20,504 nt of DNA from Desulfuromonas sp. (GTDB lineage Bacteria; Desulfobacterota; Desulfuromonadia; Desulfuromonadales; SZUA-401). Under the pieces are notes generated by a model. That model saw only the letters and a program-made list of their open reading frames with translations. It was not told the origin of the DNA and did no database searches. The stretch is from contig PKUI01000218.1 in assembly GCA_002869605.1 (NCBI GenBank), positions 1 through 20,504 of the forward strand. The letters are read 5' to 3'. The translations under genes and the position numbers were made by a program. Of the stretch, positions 16,971 to 20,504 are shown in pieces (the stretch's first letter is position 1; each line of letters opens with the position of its first letter).

Positions 16971-17279
16971 CTATTTGATGGCGACCCATGGGCGCAGCTT
17001 GTCCAGGCTTTTTTCGCCGATACCGCGGATGGCGGTGAGCTCATTGGCACTTTTGAAGGTGCCGTGTTTCTTGCGGTAGTCGATGATTCGTTGTGCTAGG
17101 GTGGTGCCGATGCCCGGTATCTCCTGAAGTTCTGCGACGCCGGCGCTGTTGATGTCGATTTTACTGACGTTGAGAGCGCTTTGTGTTGCAACTTGCGAGT
17201 TCGCAGCCATGAGCTGCGCAGGGAGTGCAGCGCCGATGAAAACAGATAAACAAACAGCGAAGATACAAAGTTTTTTCAT
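16971..17279 (-). CDS. Exported ComEA-like helix-hairpin-helix protein
   Basis: A 102-aa protein with a signal peptide (MKKLCIFAVCLSVFIGAALPAQ, hydrophobic core, probable cut near LMA at 23-25) and one helix-hairpin-helix region at about 40-100. DINSAGVAELQEIPGIG and LTAIRGIGEKSLDKL are the paired motifs of the ComEA/PulK-type HhH_3 domain, which binds double-stranded DNA without sequence preference. The long extracellular SLBB part of full ComEA is absent; this short form is widespread in Gram-negatives and may act in periplasmic DNA uptake. The Shine-Dalgarno AGGAGGG (complement of 17284-17290) is strong. It is transcribed alone, convergent with lptD and divergent from the FtsB-like gene. 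Confidence 0.88.
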   Translation of the reverse strand: MKKLCIFAVCLSVFIGAALPAQLMAANSQVATQSALNVSKIDINSAGVAELQEIPGIGTTLAQRIIDYRKKHGTFKSANELTAIRGIGEKSLDKLRPWVAIK

Positions 17280-17357
17280 TTTTCCCTCCTGTGAATGAGT
17301 GTGGCCACCGCGGCCAGAAATGGTTAATTAAAAGCTTCGTATTGTGCTAACGGAGAG

Positions 17358-17385
17358 AGTATACCACGCACCTTTTGACCTGCAA
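17358..17385 (-). promoter_or_regulatory. Candidate promoter for the helix-hairpin-helix gene
   Basis: On the minus strand TTGCAG (complement of 17380-17385) and TATACT (complement of 17358-17363) are 16 bases apart. The -10 matches consensus at five of six bases; the -35 keeps only TTG. The leader would be about 70 bases and contains a small palindrome TGGCC-5-GGCCA at 17302-17316. Confidence 0.4.
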
Positions 17386-17403
17386 TGCTCCCGGTGGCAA
17401 AAT
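17375..17403 (+). promoter_or_regulatory. Candidate promoter for the FtsB-like gene
   Basis: TTGACC (17375-17380, five of six) and CAAAAT (17398-17403, four of six) have a 17-base spacer. The -35 touches the -35 of the proposed divergent minus-strand promoter, so the two would compete for polymerase. Confidence 0.4.
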
Positions 17404-17437
17404 ACATTGCAAGTTTTTAGTAATTCGGAGTTGCATG

Positions 17438-17788
17438 ATGGTGGATGAACCCCTCCAAGGACAGAAGCAGGGCAGCCTGTTTGGCAAGCTGGCGGTTGTG
17501 ATTGTCCTGTTGATCCTCGGTGTCGCCTTATTCGGGGAGAAGGGGGTGGTGCGCATGGTCAAGTTGATGCGGGAACGTGAAAACCTTGCCATGCAGGTCC
17601 AGAACCTTAAAGATGAGAACGATCGGCTCAAGCACCAGATCGAAGCGTTGCGCTCCGACCAGCGCTACCTTGAGCAGCTGGCCCGCAAAGAGCTTGGCAT
17701 GGTGCGAGAAGACGAACTCGTGTACCAATTTCGTCCTGCTAAGGAACCGCCGGTGGCCGAGCTATCAGGCGGTGACAGCGAACATTGA
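17438..17788 (+). CDS. FtsB/DivIC-family septum formation initiator protein
   Basis: A 116-aa single-pass inner membrane protein. A short cytoplasmic start is followed by one transmembrane helix (LAVVIVLLILGVALF) and then a periplasmic heptad coiled coil (MRERENLAMQVQNLKDENDR onward), ending in ARKELGMVREDELVYQF, a signature of the FtsB/DivIC family (a RKELGMVKPGE-like end). In E. coli FtsB bridges FtsL and FtsQ in the divisome. Two consecutive ATGs occur at 17435 and 17438; GGAG at 17427-17430 fits the second better (seven bases), and the open frame upstream to 17375 has no Shine-Dalgarno. The C-terminal extension is Pro/Glu-rich and unremarkable. I am confident of the family, less of which divisome protein it equals. 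Confidence 0.87.
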   Translation: MVDEPLQGQKQGSLFGKLAVVIVLLILGVALFGEKGVVRMVKLMRERENLAMQVQNLKDENDRLKHQIEALRSDQRYLEQLARKELGMVREDELVYQFRPAKEPPVAELSGGDSEH

Positions 17789-17813
17789 CAGGTGTGCTTG
17801 CGGTGAGTACCAT
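17785..17813 (+). promoter_or_regulatory. Candidate internal promoter before the small Cys protein and argS
   Basis: A perfect -35 TTGACA (17785-17790), overlapping the FtsB-like stop codon, is followed after 17 bases by TACCAT (17808-17813; four of six). It could give argS expression independent of the upstream gene. The sequence match alone does not show activity. Confidence 0.35.
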
Positions 17814-17840
17814 ACGCCGTTTCACTCCGGGGGGTGAATG

Positions 17841-18023
17841 ATGGCCTACCATGGACCGAAGAGCTGTCCGGTTTGCGCCTGGCGCGCGACCTGCGTCAAG
17901 CGTGCAACCAGCGGGGGAGACGGGATTCTCAATTGTCCCGAGTTCACTGAGGATGTTTTGCTGCGTAAAGAGCGGGAGCGTCAATCAGCGTTGGAAGAAC
18001 AAGATCACGATGAAAAGGTTTAA
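17841..18023 (+). CDS. Small four-cysteine protein of unknown function
   Basis: A 60-aa protein with Cys9, Cys12, Cys18 and Cys32 in a C-x2-C-x5-C-x13-C pattern (SCPVCAWRATC, then NCPEF). This suggests a zinc or iron-sulfur knuckle, though four Cys in this spacing do not match a domain I can name. The C-terminus is a charged Glu/Arg/Lys/Asp helix. No signal peptide or membrane segment is visible. A G-rich Shine-Dalgarno (GGGGG at 17830-17834) fits this ATG; an ATG at 17838 is an alternative. It ends four bases before argS and 52 bases after the FtsB-like gene, so it is probably co-transcribed with both. I recall similar proteins as conserved hypotheticals in Desulfuromonadales, but cannot verify it. 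Confidence 0.7.
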   Translation: MAYHGPKSCPVCAWRATCVKRATSGGDGILNCPEFTEDVLLRKERERQSALEEQDHDEKV

Positions 18024-18027
18024 CTAG

Positions 18028-19689
18028 ATGAAGGCAGAAGTACGGCAACGTATTCACGATGCGCTCCAGGCGTGTTTTCGCGAAGGCACCCTCACCAGCG
18101 GCGAGGTGCCCGAATTTACCGTTGAAGAGCCGGCGCAGGCGGGGCATGGTGACTTGGCGACCAATGCCGCCATGTTGATGGCCCGCGCCGAGCGCAAGGC
18201 ACCACGCCAGATTGCCGAGATTTTGGTGACTGCACTTGGCGACGGAGAAGGGTTGTGGAGCAAGATTGAAATCGCCGGCCCGGGATTTATCAACTTCTTT
18301 ATCGCTCCGACCTGTTGGTACGCGGTGCTTGATCGGATCATGCAAGAGCAGCTGGCTTTCGGTCGTTCACGTCTGGGGGGCGGGCAGCGCGTGCAAGTTG
18401 AATTCGTCAGTGCCAACCCGACCGGGCCGTTGCATATCGGCCATGGCCGCGGGGCTGCTGTTGGCGATGCCGTTGCCGCAGTACTCGAGGCTGCAGGGTT
18501 TGACGTTCAGCGCGAATATTACGTCAATGATGCCGGCAATCAGGTGGCCACCCTGGGTAATTCGATTCTTGTTCGGCTGCGTGAACTCAAGGGGGCCGCG
18601 GTAGAGTTCCCTGAGGATGGCTACCAGGGGGAGTATATCCGGGATCTGGCGGCCCGTTTGAACGACGAGGATGCGCAGGTGCTGGAGTTGCCTGAAGAGG
18701 AAGCGCTCAAGCGTTGTGCCGCCTTTGGCATCAGGGAGGTGCTGGAATGGATCCGGCAGGACCTTAAGGCCTTCGGCATCGAGTTCGACAACTGGTACAG
18801 CGAGCAGAGTCTCTATGAACGTGACATGGTCAATACCGAACTCGGCAAGCTGGCCGACAAGGGGCTGAGTTACGAGCAGGATGGTGCTCTGTGGTTCCGT
18901 ACCACGGCATACGGCGACGACAAGGACCGGGTGTTGATCAAGTCGGACGGTAGTCCGACCTATTTTGCCTCGGATGTCGCCTATCACATGGAAAAATTCG
19001 AACGCGGCTTCGAGCGGGTGATCAACGTTTGGGGCGCTGACCATCATGGATATGTGCCACGCATGAAGGCGGTGCTCGCAGGGCTTGGACATCCTCCGGA
19101 GGACCTCGAGGTGCTGTTGATCCAGATGGTCAACCTGCTGCGGGATGGGCAGCCGTTCACCATGGGCAAGCGCTCGGGCAACTTTATTGCCCTGCGTGAA
19201 GTCATTGATGAAGTCGGTAGCGATGCCTGCCGTTTCTTCTTTTTGATGCGCCGTGCCGACAGTCAGCTCGACTTCGACCTCGAACTGGCCAAGAAGCAGA
19301 GCAACGAGAATCCGGTTTACTACGTGCAGTACGTACACGCACGGGTCCGCAGCATCCAGCGTAACGCCGACGAGGCCGGGGTAGCGACGCCGAAACGGGG
19401 CGAAGTCGATTTTAGCTGCCTGGTGGACGATGACGAGTTGGCACTGGCCAAGCTGATGAACCGCTACCCAGAGGTGGTCGAACAGGCGGCGAGAGGCTAC
19501 GAGCCGCATCGGGTCATCTACTACCTGCAGGAACTGGCGGCCCTGTTCCACAGCTACTATAATCGCCAGAAGGTGCTGGTCGAAGATCAGGAGACGGCGC
19601 GCGCCAGGCTCTATCTTGTCGAATGCGTGCGGATTGTGGTGGCCAACGCCCTGACCATTCTCGGGGTTTCGGCTCCGGACAGGATGTAG
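18028..19689 (+). CDS. argS: Arginyl-tRNA synthetase
   Basis: ArgS (553 aa) charges tRNA-Arg with arginine. It is a class I synthetase: the N-terminal additional domain (about 1-90, with GHGDLATNAAM) recognises the tRNA D-loop, and the signature HIGH lies at residues 136-139 within SANPTGPLHIGHGRGAAVGD. The second catalytic motif is MGKRSGN at 379-385, the arginyl version of KMSKS. YYVNDAGNQ and GADHHGYVPRMKA are further ArgRS markers. The C-terminal DALR anticodon-binding domain (about 430-553) ends with the usual VRIVVANALTILGVSAPDRM. AAAAGG at 18013-18018 precedes the ATG. Length is normal. It sits between the small Cys protein and a SPOR protein 12 bases later. Confidence 0.98.
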   Translation: MKAEVRQRIHDALQACFREGTLTSGEVPEFTVEEPAQAGHGDLATNAAMLMARAERKAPRQIAEILVTALGDGEGLWSKIEIAGPGFINFFIAPTCWYAVLDRIMQEQLAFGRSRLGGGQRVQVEFVSANPTGPLHIGHGRGAAVGDAVAAVLEAAGFDVQREYYVNDAGNQVATLGNSILVRLRELKGAAVEFPEDGYQGEYIRDLAARLNDEDAQVLELPEEEALKRCAAFGIREVLEWIRQDLKAFGIEFDNWYSEQSLYERDMVNTELGKLADKGLSYEQDGALWFRTTAYGDDKDRVLIKSDGSPTYFASDVAYHMEKFERGFERVINVWGADHHGYVPRMKAVLAGLGHPPEDLEVLLIQMVNLLRDGQPFTMGKRSGNFIALREVIDEVGSDACRFFFLMRRADSQLDFDLELAKKQSNENPVYYVQYVHARVRSIQRNADEAGVATPKRGEVDFSCLVDDDELALAKLMNRYPEVVEQAARGYEPHRVIYYLQELAALFHSYYNRQKVLVEDQETARARLYLVECVRIVVANALTILGVSAPDRM

Positions 19690-19701
19690 CTGGGAGAAAA
19701 C

Positions 19702-20376
19702 ATGCGAGACCATAAGCCCCGGGCGCAGAAAAGTCAGGAGTACAAGCAGGTTATAGGGCTGCTGGTACTGGTGTTGGCGGTTGCCGCGGTGAGCTTTTCG
19801 CTCGGGGTTACGGTGGGTAAGCGCTCCGTGCCGCAAGTGGTCGCCGCAGCCGGGGATGAAGGGCGTCAGCCGTCGACTGCGCCGGAGTCGGCAACGGGGG
19901 GCGAGGCGTCTGCAGAGGATGCACCCAAGGTCAACCTGACCTTCTACGAGACCCTTCCCAAGGGGGAAGAGACTCCCCTCGGCAGTGGGATCAATCCTCC
20001 ACCTGCGGACGAGGCCGCAAGCCCTTCACCGGACGAGGCACCTCCGGCTGACAATCCGAAGGCTAGCGCCGCGAAGCCGGCTGCGACCTCCAGGGAGAAC
20101 ACAAAGCAAGGCAGTCCGAAGCCACCTTCCGTAACTTCTGGGGAGTATGTGGTGCAGGTGGCATCGTTCAAGTCGGAACCCGATGCCAAGAGTCTGCAGA
20201 ACCGGTTGCTCGGCAAGGGACATCGCGCCTTCTTGCAACGTGTCGACCTGGGAGAAAAAGGGATGTGGACACGCGTCTACGTCGGTTTTTATGGGTCGAA
20301 AGCGTCCGCTCAGAGGGTTGCCGATCGCATCGCGGGCGAAGATAAGTTTTCGCCGATGGTGCGCCGTCGACAATAA
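19702..20376 (+). CDS. SPOR-domain membrane protein
   Basis: A 224-aa bitopic inner membrane protein. After a short basic cytoplasmic start it has one transmembrane helix (VIGLLVLVLAVAAVSFSLGV, about residues 14-33). A long Pro/Ala/Glu/Ser-rich periplasmic linker (about 40-145) leads to a C-terminal SPOR domain (about 147-224; EYVVQVASFKSEPDAKSLQ and MWTRVYVGFY), which binds denuded septal peptidoglycan. The layout is like FtsN/DedD. GGGAG at 19692-19696 lies five bases before the ATG. It closes the FtsB-like/argS cluster. Whether it is an essential FtsN equivalent cannot be told; there is no obvious terminator before the tRNA promoter. Confidence 0.9.
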   Translation: MRDHKPRAQKSQEYKQVIGLLVLVLAVAAVSFSLGVTVGKRSVPQVVAAAGDEGRQPSTAPESATGGEASAEDAPKVNLTFYETLPKGEETPLGSGINPPPADEAASPSPDEAPPADNPKASAAKPAATSRENTKQGSPKPPSVTSGEYVVQVASFKSEPDAKSLQNRLLGKGHRAFLQRVDLGEKGMWTRVYVGFYGSKASAQRVADRIAGEDKFSPMVRRRQ

Positions 20377-20389
20377 GTTGAAAAAGATC

Positions 20390-20418
20390 TTGACACGCGC
20401 CGAAACAGCGCCTATATT
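20390..20418 (+). promoter_or_regulatory. Strong sigma-70 promoter for tRNA-fMet
   Basis: A perfect -35 TTGACA (20390-20395), a 17-base spacer and -10 TATATT (20413-20418, five of six) lie just before the tRNA. The transcription start would be about 20425, leaving a 5' leader of only a few bases, as is common for tRNA genes. Confidence 0.85.
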
Positions 20419-20431
20419 TCCGCTTCTGTGA

Positions 20432-20504
<73 letters not shown>

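Noticed and set aside
18367..19836. 489-codon minus-strand open frame opposite argS
   Set aside because: Antisense shadow of argS and the SPOR gene start; the ArgS motifs decide the coding strand.
20396..20412. GCGC-7-GCGC small inverted repeat in the tRNA promoter spacer
   Set aside because: Four-base arms are expected by chance at this GC content and it lacks a T tract, so neither a terminator nor an operator can be argued.

Overview
The window is a dense, high-GC stretch of bacterial chromosome carrying mostly housekeeping genes. Gene order and protein features suggest a Gram-negative deltaproteobacterium of the Desulfuromonadales/Geobacter type: a complete trp pathway with an extra TrpB2 between trpC and trpF, an outer-membrane LptD, a ComEA-like helix-hairpin-helix protein, and a SPOR protein. 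This placement is an inference from gene content and remembered synteny, not from a search. No phage, IS transposase or CRISPR array was seen.

Layout: (1) 35-1678 is the end of the ribosomal alpha operon, rpoA and rplQ, closed by a strong intrinsic terminator. The L17 protein has an unusual repeated acidic tail. (2) 1745-8949 is the tryptophan block trpE-trpG-trpD-trpC-trpB2-trpF-trpB, with gaps of 1-46 bases or short overlaps. (3) 8950-9068 is a non-coding element bounded by inverted repeats. (4) 9101-11076 holds an RhlB-like DEAD-box helicase translationally overlapped by a family 5 uracil-DNA glycosylase; this pair separates trpB from trpA. (5) 11073-16932 starts with a likely separate promoter overlapping a perfect palindrome, then trpA, a metallo-beta-lactamase-fold hydrolase, accD, folC and lptD, all tightly spaced. 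(6) 16971-17279 is a small exported helix-hairpin-helix protein on the minus strand. (7) 17375-20376 is an FtsB-like protein, a small four-cysteine protein, argS and a SPOR-domain protein. (8) 20390-20504 is an initiator tRNA gene with a near-consensus promoter; the window ends one base before its discriminator.

Together the trp genes cover every step from chorismate to tryptophan: TrpE/TrpG make anthranilate, TrpD adds phosphoribosyl, TrpF isomerises, TrpC closes the indole ring, and TrpA/TrpB finish. TrpB2 is an additional PLP-dependent synthase. The second operon joins tryptophan synthase alpha to fatty-acid (AccD), folate (FolC) and outer-membrane (LptD) functions. The last block serves division and envelope (FtsB-like, SPOR) and translation (ArgS, tRNA-fMet).

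I found no clearly new system. The points most worth a second look are the L17 repeat tail, the promoter/palindrome before trpA, the 119-base inverted-repeat element, the TrpB2 placement, the metallo-hydrolase co-transcribed with trpA, and the small cysteine protein before argS.
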